The position numbers and the translations under genes were made by a program. Shown in pieces: positions 54,701 through 62,507 of a stretch of 64,000 nt of DNA. The stretch lies in assembly GCA_012845835.1 (NCBI GenBank), contig JABAKD010000018.1, forward strand, positions 9,649,759 to 9,713,758. Reading direction: 5' to 3'. Under the pieces are notes generated by a model. It was not told the DNA's origin, ran no database searches, and saw only the letters and a program-made list of their open reading frames with translations. The first letter of the stretch is position 1. Every line of letters starts with the position of its first letter. This DNA is from Undaria pinnatifida. Taxonomy: Eukaryota; Sar; Phaeophyceae; Laminariales; Alariaceae.

Positions 54701-56195
54701 CTTGTTATACGGTTTACCTGCATCTGGTTTGGTTCGATTTGACCCCTCCCCCCCTCTGATTACGTTTCAGTTCGATAGCTCCCCTACCTCTCACTATCTC
54801 TTTATGTTTCGATTCGATACCCATCTCCCTTTTTATTTCTCACACTTGTACTTTCCAGCTTCTGGACAAGCCGTGGTCACAGGTGTCGTCTCTTCTCCCC
54901 CCCGGTTCTTGTCTTCATTTTTTATCGCGCATAGGGTTCAGCACTCCCATTTCTCGTCGATTTTTCATTAAGTGTTGCTAACTCACGCTCTCGTGCTTTC
55001 CGCAAGTCAATTTGTGCACAAGAAAGAGTCCCAACGAATTTATACGAGTATTCACTCGGGGGGGCTAGAACTCACGAAACTGACCTATACCAGGCTTGAA
55101 GATACCCTGATACGTCACCGGGGCGACCGGCTTCCCTATCTCTGATCAGGTCCAATTCGGCCCCCCTCCCCGACCTCTCGTTTTTTTCATTTGGCGGTAT
55201 CCGAGATGGTGGTCGAGTTAGGTCATACTGTGCGGAGTGGAGAACCCTAACTCCGCCCAACGGGGGTGATATCACGTAGCGTGTACCTTGGTATATGATA
55301 AGGCACCCACGAGGCAGTTACATAATAGCCCCGTTGCTGTCTAGGAACAGTGGCCACACCAGACAAACTAAATCATTCGAAGCTGTCATCCACTTGCAAG
55401 AAATACGCACAAGGTTCGGAATTCCGCCTCACAAGTGCCTCTTAGTAGGATGGAGTTCACTCTTCATCCGACTCGCCGAACATCTTGCGGCGCTTCGCGC
55501 TTGGTGCGCGCGACGTCTGCCTGGTCGGTGAAAACCCGACGTGCTCCGTATCATACCGACATTGTAGGGGTACGAGGGTCATACCACTACCAATAGCTAT
55601 GGTCATACCACTACAGCCATGCATGAAATGAGGACGCCCCTGTTACCGCTGTTGTTCCATCCCCTCTGATTGTGTATCGATTTGACACCCGCACTCCCTA
55701 CCTCTGGTTACGGTGAAGTTCGATACCCCCCCTTACCCCCCCTACCTTTCATGTCGTTGAACTGTCTCTATCTGTATATCGATTCAATACCCCCCACGCA
55801 CATGCTGATGTTTCAATTCGATACACCCCCCCCCACCTTGATAACGTTTCAATCGATACCCCCCGCCTCCCTACCTCTCATACTTTTTCCTGTCTCTGAT
55901 TTGTGTTTCAATTCGACCCCCCCCGCCCCCAACCCCTCAATACTTTGACTCGCGCGTATTTACTCAGAATATTCCTCTGGACGACAACTATGCCGACTGG
56001 GTTTTGCACGAGGACGACGCTTACTTCTTTAAGTGTCAGGCATCCGAAAACATCCTGGATGAAATGCTGACTAACACTGCGCAGGAGTGCGATCGCGTCT
56101 TTGCGAAGAGAGACCGGATGAGGGAGAGGGTGGAGGTGGTGCCACGCGTAAAAGCGCGGTCGGGGTGGGCTGCGGTGAGGGCATCACGACGATGA
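21667..56195 (+). CDS. Giant 15-exon gene, putative CEP350/TRM-like (DUF4378-type) protein
   Basis: Joined exons: 21667-21792, 26814-27871, 28723-29034, 29591-29675, 30116-30547, 30893-31469, 31875-34282, 34487-34918, 40632-40771, 42830-45308, 46510-50635, 51344-51835, 52430-52600, 53071-53343, 55968-56195. Donors are mostly GTGAGN, acceptors are AG, and phases agree across the junctions; the exon-4 donor and one frame break in exon 11 are unresolved. The product is about 4,400 residues: Arg/Glu helices, long Ser/Gly/Asp-rich disorder, repeated short acid-aromatic motifs, and a folded C-terminus. The C-terminus has RWMAYDAANEYLSER (cf. the RxLLFDxVNExL block of DUF4378), GKLLHLLE, then DNYADWVLHEDD...QASENILDEML. 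The last part resembles the C-terminal W-acid-IxDxL motif shared by plant TRM proteins and animal CEP350, which recruits TON1/FOP. Those families organise microtubules at centrosomes, basal bodies or the cortex. The gene model is firm; the family call is an inference from motif order. Confidence 0.7.
21793..26813 (+). other. Intron 1 (5.0 kb) with duplicated repeat modules
   Basis: Contains short-ORF repeat copies 4, 5 and 6 (ATGs at 22142, 23505 and 25244, all minus). A module of about 1 kb is present twice (about 22330-23530 and 23690-25290), with a further 212-bp tandem duplication (about 24519-24730 and 24731-24940). Blocks such as GACGACGCAGTGCACC..CCACCGACCAAACC recur at about 22605, 24035 and 24255. 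A GAATGCTGC triplet repeat lies near 25790-25820. No exon seen. The 172-codon minus frame at 26002-26520 has no recognised domain. Confidence 0.7.
26814..27871 (+). CDS. Exon 2 of the giant gene
   Basis: Acceptor CTGTTCTAG; donor GGCAG/GTGAGG; phase 0 in, phase 2 out. Opens with ERKKHSDIVRRKANAKAFAT (basic helix), then about 300 residues of Gly/Arg/Ser/Val low complexity including GGT-repeat poly-Gly/Val near 27385-27490. Confidence 0.65.
27872..28722 (+). other. Intron 2 with a 310-bp dispersed repeat
   Basis: The block at about 28295-28610 (AAGGCACCCACGAGGCAGTTA onward) has a diverged second copy in intron 14 (about 55300-55620). The 3' end of the intron is C-rich. Confidence 0.65.
28723..29034 (+). 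CDS. Exon 3 of the giant gene
   Basis: Acceptor GACCAACAG, one base completes the phase-2 Arg codon; donor GCGAG/GTGGGT, phase 2 out. Encodes RTSKHVSSSCGPSARPVAAS, an RG/GR repeat tract, then a charged helix EDEAAARQAREKEDMELQKA. The exact acceptor is the best in-phase choice, but nearby alternatives exist. Confidence 0.6.
29035..29590 (+). other. Intron 3
   Basis: Degenerate GGCAG/TAGGCAGT repeats (about 29045-29225) and CAATCAACCAA-type repeats (about 29365-29540). No gene. Confidence 0.6.
29591..29675 (+). CDS. Exon 4 of the giant gene (donor uncertain)
   Basis: Acceptor GGGAATTTTCAG in phase. Encodes KKNEARNAKRKADEEKLEHA then AAMRRALE, continuing the coiled coil. No GT donor fits the next exon's phase. 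A GC-AG donor (GAG/GCGAGA at 29676) gives a clean ALE-ELEGIRKQR helix, which I prefer, with low confidence. Confidence 0.5.
29676..30115 (+). other. Intron 4
   Basis: Pyrimidine-rich (CTCTCCCCC runs). No gene. Confidence 0.55.
30116..30547 (+). CDS. Exon 5 of the giant gene
   Basis: 144 codons, phase 0 both ends (GCAAACCAG / GTCGG-GTGAGG). ELEGIRKQRISQRAPRSRSR, then a Ser/Ala/Pro-rich segment, a duplicated SAEVATA octet and an acidic DDDDGGGGEGES run. Confidence 0.65.
30893..31469 (+). CDS. Exon 6 of the giant gene
   Basis: Acceptor ACTACACAG; donor CAACG/GTGAGA; phase 0 in, 1 out. Less repetitive than its neighbours. The end, YDPLPFMLASLERVALTVND followed by LQGRCARLSNG, looks like a folded helix. 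GTTGGGGTTGGGGTT repeats follow in the intron. Confidence 0.68.
31875..34282 (+). CDS. Exon 7 of the giant gene, with ERELR helix repeats
   Basis: Acceptor CATAATAG and two bases complete the phase-1 codon; donor GAGA-GTGAGT, phase 0 out. After a Pro/Gln stretch, about 15 copies of a 15-bp minisatellite (about 31935-32160) encode ERELR/EREQR pentads, predicted as a single alpha helix. Glu/Gln-rich coil (to about 32510), Ser/Ala-rich disorder and a closing helix DLQAQLLNELRLHDDLQEAE follow. The antisense frames are shadows. Confidence 0.75.
34487..34918 (+). CDS. Exon 8 of the giant gene, coiled coil
   Basis: Phase 0 at both ends (CAACCAACAG / GCGCAG-GTGAGC), 144 codons. Two copies of a coiled unit: SLLRQQRVFEDALAQNDA...LNRVKAESNERAAHQADAAA and ASRVFEDTLHNSNA...LRRLQAESDERAARQADAAA, then an Ala-rich helix. 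Clear internal duplication of about 50 residues. Confidence 0.78.
34919..40631 (+). other. Intron 8 (5.7 kb)
   Basis: Contains a long type-A repeat (39905-40350, G-tract about 40256-40277, short-ORF copy 7 with ATG at 39964, minus). A tandem ATTCCCGAACAGGATACCG-type repeat lies at about 35300-35520, and GTACCAGGTAC at 36862. The block at about 36120-36330 resembles about 54880-55010 in intron 14. No exon recognised. Confidence 0.55.
40632..40771 (+). CDS. Exon 9 of the giant gene
   Basis: Acceptor CTACTTCCCAG; donor GACAG/GTGCAA; phase 0 in, 2 out. Encodes ADGGDLSKRYRGYEDLARGE followed by an acidic stretch. Its phases fit both neighbours exactly, which is the main evidence. The donor is weaker than most. 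Confidence 0.55.
40772..42829 (+). other. Intron 9 (2.1 kb)
   Basis: Direct repeat of about 145 bp (about 41707-41850 and 42117-42258), a (GACA)n tract (about 42260-42310), short-ORF copy 8 (ATG at 42413, minus), and a C-rich stretch before the acceptor. Confidence 0.6.
42830..45308 (+). CDS. Exon 10 of the giant gene
   Basis: About 826 codons, mostly Ser/Gly/Asp/Glu-rich disorder. It starts RQGEDRRRRPHDQQHHRPAR and has a helix around LLDFRMAALRDTARRQRSSS. Short acid-aromatic motifs occur (ERYTSFELSRGED; DSYSRNDFEASSP). Degenerate pentad/octad repeats lie at 44690-44840 (SDxxLPEE type) and 45030-45140 (SRDGVGAS type). Donor CAGAAG/GTTGGT, phase 0. Confidence 0.7.
45309..46509 (+). other. Intron 10
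   Basis: 1.2 kb of T- and AT-rich DNA, with a perfect palindromic TACCAGGTACCTGGTA near 46440 shortly before the acceptor. Confidence 0.6.
46510..50635 (+). CDS. Exon 11 of the giant gene, with 65-residue repeats and one frame break
   Basis: Acceptor TTTTTTTCACGACGCAG. Starts AACKKEDSLHTEESVRNEAG. A 54-bp duplication (SADGDSPPGRQDA) lies at about 46590-46690. From about 47500 to 48600 come five repeats of 62-75 residues with the core LSSSFDVLEALxNWGRNVA. Acid-aromatic motifs include DDYYDDSFEEAGESP and DESFEDSVQRRDF. The main frame stops at 50487. A second frame, reading EGARTEAKKDGDGWDN, carries the coding signal to the donor GAG/GTGAAT at 50636. The switch must occur in the G-rich run at about 50395-50437, by an indel, a sequencing error or a tiny intron. 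A strong GTAAGC donor at 49738 offers an alternative end. Confidence 0.65.
50636..51343 (+). other. Intron 11, with long C tracts
   Basis: Runs of C up to about 20 nt (51029-51046, 51162-51200) form the pyrimidine tract ahead of the CAAAACCAG acceptor. Confidence 0.6.
51344..51835 (+). CDS. Exon 12 of the giant gene
   Basis: 164 codons, phase 0 both ends. NPDDDEYYFPPVSLVQPKKP opens a structured segment. A disordered stretch and an E-rich run follow. The end is EWPEYPWWPVIADVIKWSLG then LMSLEYLNYQME, a hydrophobic/aromatic segment that probably begins the C-terminal domain. Confidence 0.72.
52430..52600 (+). CDS. Exon 13 of the giant gene
   Basis: 57 codons, phase 0 both ends (CACCGCCAG / CCAAAC-GTGAGC). 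MQELPEEPYLDQLMGDDAMD, then VIPAYVIDALLDASDEVAMA, an acidic helix of the kind found before the DUF4378 core. Confidence 0.72.
52601..53070 (+). other. Intron 13 with (CCCA)n microsatellite
   Basis: ACCC/CCCA tetranucleotide repeats and diverged C-rich repeats fill about 52842-53065, right up to the CACCCCACAG acceptor. Confidence 0.8.
53071..53343 (+). CDS. Exon 14 of the giant gene, DUF4378-like core
   Basis: 91 codons, phase 0 both ends (CCCCACAG / TTAGAG-GTGAGT). Contains VDSVRWMAYDAANEYLSERR, GKLLHLLENYQHFQSKQEAV and VCVPGREQLEGYLE. It is the least biased and most helix-like part of the protein. Confidence 0.78.
53344..55967 (+). other. Intron 14 (2.6 kb)
   Basis: Holds a telomere-like (GGGTTA)3 at about 54002-54022 and a direct repeat of about 55 bp with poly-G (about 54228-54282 and 54290-54342). 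Degenerate repeats of GTTTCRATTCGATAC plus C-run type cover about 54510-54830 and 55660-55950. The second copy of the intron-2 repeat is at about 55300-55620. No exon recognised. Confidence 0.65.
55968..56195 (+). CDS. Exon 15 (last) of the giant gene, W-acid-ILDEML motif
   Basis: Acceptor TATTTACTCAG; ends at TGA 56193-56195; 75 codons. NIPLDDNYADWVLHEDDAYF, then KCQASENILDEMLTNTAQEC, then a basic tail. The order W, acidic pair, then amphipathic ExIxDExL helix near the C-terminus is that of the TRM M2 / CEP350 C-terminal motif. A donor-like CTGCG/GTGAGG upstream of the stop leaves a further exon possible. Confidence 0.75.
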   Translation, partial: NIPLDDNYADWVLHEDDAYFFKCQASENILDEMLTNTAQECDRVFAKRDRMRERVEVVPRVKARSGWAAVRASRR

Positions 56196-59112
56196 CGGCT
56201 GAGTCGCCCTGTTAACCATTTTCCACGCGTCTGATAGATGACGATCTAGGTTGTTTAGCGTCACAGATGATGGGCTCGATCGTCTAGGTCACAGATGGCC
56301 ATCTAGATCGTTTAGGTCGCAGATAGCGATCTAAATCGTCTACGTTTGAGATGACGAGTAGGTCGTCTACTGAAGATGCCTTGTCGGTGTTGGCCGCTCG
56401 ATCAGCGGCGTTGGCGACGGTGGCGGCGACTCAGCCGCGTGGGCTCGCTAAGGTTAATGAGATGTTGCTTGGACTCTGAGCTGAGGCGTGAGCAGAATGA
56501 TAGGGAGGGGAGGGAAGGGGGGAGAGGGAGGTGGGGGAGGGGGGTTAGATGGACGAGGAAGGGGGGAGAGGGGGAGGTCGGGGGGGCATTGGACGGCGGT
56601 GCCGGCGGCGGCAACGCGCTCGTCTCGGGCAGCGGCGATGGAGCCTGAACCAGCTCGTTTTCCCTTTCACACATCGGACAGATCACAATCTTGATTACGG
56701 TTTAGATCGTATAGATCCTTCGTTTACCGCAGTGACAGCCTGAATCGGCCCGTTAACCCTTTCGCAGATAGGACAGATCACGATCTAGATTTTGATGTGG
56801 ATCGTACAGATCCTGTGTTTGCCGTGATGGGATCCTTTAACTACAAGAAAAAAAATGACCCTGCAGTGCCCTCCCTAATTATATGGTGGATGCAGCTCTA
56901 AAGGCTATAAAAGGGTTAAGGTTCGTGGGAGCGATCGGTGGAACTCGTAGCGATCTTGACAGACCTGTGGTGGTGCTTGAACTGGGGGGTCGGGGGAGGG
57001 GGGGCAGGGGAGGGAGCAGAAAGGGAGGGACGGATAAAGAGGAGGGCGGCGGGGGGGGGTAGGGAGGGATGAAGAAAAAAAGGAAGACAAAGAAAAGGAA
57101 AGGAGGGAGCGAGACAGAGAACCAATACATACAATATTGTGGAAGGGAGGAGGGAAGAGGGGGGGTACAAAACAAAATAGATTACGTGAGATGATTAAGT
57201 CGAGGGCCGCATCTGATGACGATCGCCACATTTTAGCAGGCGGGTAGACAAATGGATCGATGGACCGGCCAAGATCGGGAAGATGCGATGTGGTGCCGCG
57301 TGTTGGACAGACGTTCGCCCGCGGCAAGATAAAATAACGTTGGGGTGTGTGATACACCCATTCAGCCTCTGTGTAGAAATAATATGATCGGCGTGTTTTA
57401 CGCAGCCGTGAAGCTAACGGCTTCGAAAGGACGAAACGCGTGTCGGCGACACGAACCTTAGGACTGCTTAATGATAGCTTTTCCGACTCTATTTCAAGCA
57501 AGTTTGTCCTTAAAAATTTGGTTCAGTCTCCTAAGATTGGATGTTGCACATTCCAGGCGTGTCTTAAAGTGCCACCTAAACTTAGGATCAGTACTTTACG
57601 GGGTTTGCGGGTGGTGGTGGTGGTGATTGTGATGATGATCATGGTGTTGAGTGTTGATAGCGATGAAAACCGATCATGCTGTTGATATCAATGGTGGTGG
57701 TCATTGTAGCGAGGAGGTACAATGTACATGTAGTAGGTAATGATTGCGGTGGTGGAGATGAATGAGATGGTGTGAATTTGTAGAGGACGGTGCTTGTTTG
57801 ACAGCGGGCCGCAGTACGGTCTTTGTTTTGACCACAGCAGCAGTACATCGTTCAGCGAACACGACCCGGCGCAATAGAAGCCATCATTTGGGCACTTCTT
57901 ATGGAGGCTAGACTGCCATCAGCGCCAAGGAACGGGGATACTAGAGGGTTTTGTGGGGAGTAGTTTTGAGGCGGGTGGGGGGTTGGGGCAAGGGAGAACG
58001 AGGGAATCGTTGCGATAGACTGATACTTTTGTGTTGCAGCGCGTGTTGTGCGGGTTGCGAACTTTGTTCTTTCTTCGGCGTTGATATGTTTTCCTCCCGA
58101 TTTATTGTCATGAACGTTGTTTGTGTGCCGGCAGATAGCTTAGACAGGACTTTCCCATATTGCCCGACCCGTGTCTTGAGTTTTTCCGTTGACGTGTGTT
58201 GTGTTTTACCAGGCATGGGGTGCGGTGATTTCGAGGACGAGTGTGTTTCGATGTAACAGGCGTGTGTATATGTATCTATACTAGTATGTGTGTATCATGT
58301 GTGTGCCGTCACTCGCAGGGTACTACAAGCTGCTTTTGTGTTTTTGTGGATGTTTTCATGAGTTTTTTGTTATTTTCGCGGGGTACGAAAACGCTGTTTC
58401 GTTTGTGGTATGATCGTGTATGATAAGGTACGGCATGGTAGGGTTTTGATATGGTATACTTGGTAGGATGATATGGTGTCGCTAAACTTGCATGGTATAG
58501 TCCGTACACTACGTTTTGTGCGTTCGGTTTTCAGTTTCCGTAATAACTTTTGAAATAGGATGTTCGTACATACGATGGCCTGAAAGATGAGACGAGCTCA
58601 CTCATTCTACCGTTGGACGGGACCTCCCCATTTTGGTGTCTTTGTGTACAATGTGCAATAAAAAACAAGCGTTCTACAAGCACCTTTCGCAAGGTCGGAA
58701 CCGCGCACGGTCCCAAGAATGTACGAGGGGCAATTTGTCACCTTGCGCAACCTCCAATAATAATATTTCCGACATTCTAGTCTAAGCACCTATAAAAAAG
58801 TCAACAATCGTGTTAGCGTAAGGTTCCCACAACGTAGGCGGATCACAACCTTGAGCAACCGATCATTGTTTCGACTGTGTAGGTCCCTTTATGAAAGTAA
58901 AAAAGAACGCAAGTTCTTCATAACGTGGTCGGGTCCGAACGATGCACAACCGATCAGTGACATTTGTTCTAACTAATAGAATATGAACTCTGCAGTTCAT
59001 TAGTCTAGTGTCTATTTGATTCTATTTGATTCTTAGTCACTATCTTGAGTAAACGGAGCATCATGGGTCTAGATGCGGATAAATACAAGTATCAACAACG
59101 CAGCTTGCAAAG
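56196..59112. other. Intergenic DNA with tandem repeats
   Basis: Degenerate GATCTAGATCGTTTAGGTCAC units cover about 56225-56345. A pair of about 75-bp copies containing GACAGATCACRATCT lies at about 56683-56755 and 56762-56830. No gene recognised. The 198-codon minus frame at 56905-57501 has no known domain. Coding signal is weak throughout. Confidence 0.5.
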
Positions 59113-59229
59113 ATGAGTATTGACCCGAAATTCGTCGAACTCACGGCTGACGTCTTTAAAATATTTATTTTAAATACATTATGCGACGAAATATATAGGA
59201 GTTTGCTCTTTCTAGCCAGCAAACTGTGA
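59085..59229 (+). repeat. Dispersed repeat with conserved short ORF, copy 9 (type B)
   Basis: CAACAACGCAGCTTGCAAAG, ATG at 59113, then MSIDPKFVELTADVFKIFIL and 18 further codons to TGA at 59227-59229. It is the longest intact type-B short ORF in the window apart from copy 6, whose frame runs about 132 codons counting its upstream part. Confidence 0.75.
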
Positions 59230-59473
59230 AAGAATCGACCTACCTGTACCGGGAAGACCATCGTAGTACAGGGTAATCAACGTACCACCATAAGTATCAG
59301 AAGAACGTTGCAGAGAACGTTACATAGAACGTTGCCGAACAGACTCGTGCTACGATAGAGGTAGCATTTTTTTTCTATTTTTTTTTCTGCTGGACCCAGA
59401 ATCGTCGGAAGTAGGCCATTATCTTTGTTCGTGGAACAGGATTCTCCTCGTTTACCTATTAATAAGGGAGCCC

Positions 59474-59772
59474 CTATTTGCAGGACGGGCCTGCAACGAA
59501 TTCTTGCAGGACGTTTTGGCACACTTTTGTCCCAGGTACCTGCACAGACCCCACCCAACCCCAACCCTAACCCTAACCCTAACCCCAACCCTAACCCCAA
59601 CCCGACCCCTGACCGTTCGACCGGTACGTGGGGCTAAAAGTGCCCTCGCGCGGCTTCGCCGCGCCTTCGGCAGGCGTTCGCCCAAAAAAAAAACGCGCGC
59701 AATAAAAAGCGGCAGGTGGCCAATCAGAGGCACGTCCTGCAAGAATTCGTTGCAGGCCCGTCCTGCAAATAG
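59474..59772. mobile_element. 299-bp foldback (MITE-like) element with 41-bp inverted repeats
   Basis: 59474-59514 and 59732-59772 are perfect inverted copies of 41 bp starting CTATTTGCAGGACGGGCCTG. The arm contains a direct repeat of TGCAGGACG. The interior holds a telomere-like tract and a GC-rich block ending in an A run. ATTAATAA occurs just outside both ends (about 59457 and 59783) and may mark an older target duplication. Confidence 0.85.
59547..59605 (-). repeat. Interstitial telomere-like repeat
   Basis: About nine units of CCCTAA and CCCCAA (TTAGGG/TTGGGG on the minus strand) inside the foldback element. Confidence 0.85.
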
Positions 59773-61420
59773 TGTTTCTCCATTAATAATAGACCATGGG
59801 ATTGTTTATCCGGGATGGTATTAATAACAGTTTTGTTTTTCGTCAAATCAGCTTTTGGGAGAGGTCTAAAGCTCCAAAATTGGGACAAAAAAAAAACAGG
59901 AAAAAAGCGGTGCACCTCTATTGCAACACGCGCCAGGGAACAGAACGGACTGCCGTAGAGTGCACCTGCCCGTAGCGTGGGCATAGTCCCGTGATCAGGC
60001 GAAGGCATCCCCCACCTCGATCACTCCTTCCTTCTTTCTCCTTCCTCCTTCCTCTCTCCTTTTACTATTCTTCTCGTCTTTCTTTCCATGTTTTGGCCAC
60101 GTAAGCGCCACTTTCAAACTATCTTATTTTTCTATTTCTTCACCACATGTGATCCTAACAGAAACTTCGGTGCCACCTCTGCAGCCTCTTATCACAGAGT
60201 CAGAGCCTCGGTGCGCATTCATAAACCACTTTTCGAAACGAAAAAAAAACATGCAAGCCCCCCCGGAACGTGGGCGAAACCAAACCGTGCGCAACCTGTG
60301 TGTGTGTGTGTCTTTTTTCTTGTTCGTACGATGTCGTGTATTCTAAATACTGGAGCTTGAAGAAAATATTCCATCACTGGTCATGTAATCCGTCGAGGGT
60401 ACCTTAGTCATAATACCTTGACACTTTATTCTACAAATAAAAGACTCGCTTGCTGTGGCCGACCCCCGATTTGCTACGGCCGACCCTCGATATTGGTCGA
60501 CGTGGGCATCAGGTTGCTTGGTGGGGCCTGCCGGTGGCTACTATTGTGATGTACCCAGGGTCAGTCTGGAGGGCTTGGGTGCCGAGCCCGTCGAGTCGTT
60601 ACGATCTCTCAATGAAGCAGCTGAAGCTAGAGCTTGTGGAATCCCACACGGTCTACTCGTCTAAAGCGCTTTTTAGGTTTCTTGTTGATCCTCTGGTTCC
60701 TGGTCTCTGGCACCTGAGAAATATCTTAGCAAGAACGTAGTATTACCCGGAAGAATCATCGCACTAAGGTTGGTCAGATCAAGAGCGTCTACGATTAGTG
60801 TAAGTGCGCAGCAAAAAAACGCTCGTGGAATCACACTGCGCCCTTGTTCAACAACTTGTTGCCTGGGTGGAAGGTCGGTCGCCCCGGTGGTTTATTATTC
60901 GTGGCGAACCTCGAACGCTGCTATTAGTAAGGTTGGAGTCATGGGTTTAAAGTTTGGCATGGAGATTATATTTTACAGAGACACCACCTGCCGAGAGCGA
61001 TTTATAGCGCGGGTAAGCACAGGTCGAAGAAGAATGTGTTGAATATTCTCGTGATATAAATGAAAGCACGTACCGTGGTGGGGAGGGGGGAGAAGACTCT
61101 GCTTCGTGACCCCAGACCTGAGTCACGTCTTTGGAGGGAGAAGGAAAAATAAAAGGTGTGAAGATAATATGTATAGATGGGATGAGAGAAGAAAAAAAAA
61201 CGGAATGGCTGCGTACGGACGCCATGTTCCCCCCCCCAACCATGCAGTGGCTGATGATGCTGTAGTGTTCATTTTCGCCCCCCTTCCTCACTCCCTCCCA
61301 CTCCTTTCCCGTGATGCCCGGTTTATTTTTGTTTTGCTTTTGTGGGGTGCTCTTTTGTTGTTGTTTCTTCTGTGTGCGTTGTTTTTGGTCTGTTGCGCCT
61401 GCTGTATTTGGGGCGTACAG
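59773..61420. other. Unassigned region upstream of the HMGR fragment
   Basis: I looked for the N-terminal and central HMG-CoA reductase blocks (the cofactor, DAMGMN and DKK regions) and saw none on the plus strand. No other gene recognised. A C/T-rich stretch lies at about 60020-60090. Confidence 0.45.
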
Positions 61421-61569
61421 GTATCGGTAAACATGCCCTCCATCGAGGTCGGCACAATCGGTGGGGGTACCAGCCTCCCCGCCCAAGCAGCGTGCCTTGA
61501 CGTGGTGGGCTGCCGAGGCGCGACGAAGGCGCCGGGACGGCCAGGGGGAAACGCACAACAGATGGCGAA
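61421..61569 (+). pseudogene. HMGR: HMG-CoA reductase, penultimate exon
   Basis: After acceptor GGGCGTACAG the frame reads [20 protein letters not shown], then [14 protein letters not shown] and GGNAQQMAK; donor GCGAA/GTGAGT, phase 2. This is the class I HMG-CoA reductase segment with the GTxGGGT loop that contacts NADPH. The enzyme reduces HMG-CoA to mevalonate at the ER membrane in the mevalonate pathway. This exon alone is intact. I call it a pseudogene because the next exon is frameshifted and no upstream exons are visible in the 5.2 kb since the preceding gene. Confidence 0.88.
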
Positions 61570-62370
61570 GTGAGTCCGCGTAGAACAGGACACCTGCAGT
61601 ACCGGCCCTCTCCTCAGAAAGAGCCCCACGAGAAAAGCTCAAGCCCCACAAGAAACTTGACCTTACAAAAATGGGCAAGTAAGAAGTTCGACAGCTGTTA
61701 TACTGAAGTTAGTGTAGGACTCACCCTTTTTTCACAAGAAAAAGCTAGCCTAAAAATATGTTATCGGTTTTTTGTCGGAGGTGGCGGGTACTGTACAGCT
61801 CTACAGTGCCCTGTAGACCCTATCCCTTCCACTCGATAATTACTGAATGCCTGACCACGGAGTGGGTTGTGCCGATGAGTTAATGTGATAGCATCAACAA
61901 TTAATTGCGAGACAGGCGGCAGCGCTTGAGAAAATGTTGACTCGATCTTTGAACGCGCAGGGGATAAAATAAGTAAGCGGGTCCTTGTACACCTCATTTT
62001 TTTTCATTTGCTTTAACCTTTCCTTGAGCACTGCATTCCCGTTGGGGGGAGAACACACTTTGTGTTTAGCCTTTCGACCATAGATTGGTTATTGGGAACA
62101 AAACCCTTGGAGTTTGACTCGAATAATCCAAGCAGATATTATATTGTATGTATGTCTCGATATGAATCGCCCTAAATCGGCATTTTTGCCCAAGAACTCC
62201 CGATTTTTTTAGATCGAATACTTACAGAATCCTCGCCCCTCCCCCGGTGACTTCGATCTTCTTAAGCGATCCCAAGCGTTCGCGTTTTCCACAACGATAA
62301 TCCACGACCTGTACTGACCCCGTCTCGCACGCGCAACCCCCCCCCCTGATTTACGGCGGTGCATTGACAG
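61570..62370 (+). other. Intron between HMGR exons
   Basis: 0.8 kb, no gene; ends C-rich then GCATTGACAG. Confidence 0.7.
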
Positions 62371-62507
62371 GGTTGTAGCAGGTAGGTGCGACGTTGGCGG
62401 GCGAGCTCTCGCTCGTAGCAGCCCTGGCGTCCAACCAGCTCGTGCGCGCCCACATGCAGCACAACCGCAAGCAACCGTCACCGCCACCGCCGCCGACGTC
62501 CACATGA
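62371..62507 (+). pseudogene. HMGR: HMG-CoA reductase, last exon with 4-bp duplication
   Basis: The join from the previous exon is in phase (K then VVAG). AGGT is then repeated (62384-62387), which shifts the frame. Past the repeat the expected frame resumes as ATLAGELSLVAALASNQLVR and AHMQHNRK, with the catalytic-His LVRAHM motif, and ends at TGA 62505-62507 after a PSPPPPPTST tail. Without the extra four bases the match to the family is continuous, so the duplication is a frame-breaking lesion or an assembly error. No alternative acceptor repairs it. Confidence 0.85.

Noticed and set aside
59277-59600. Minus-strand frame with a Gly-Leu repeat start
   Set aside because: Translation of telomere-like CCCTAA repeats.
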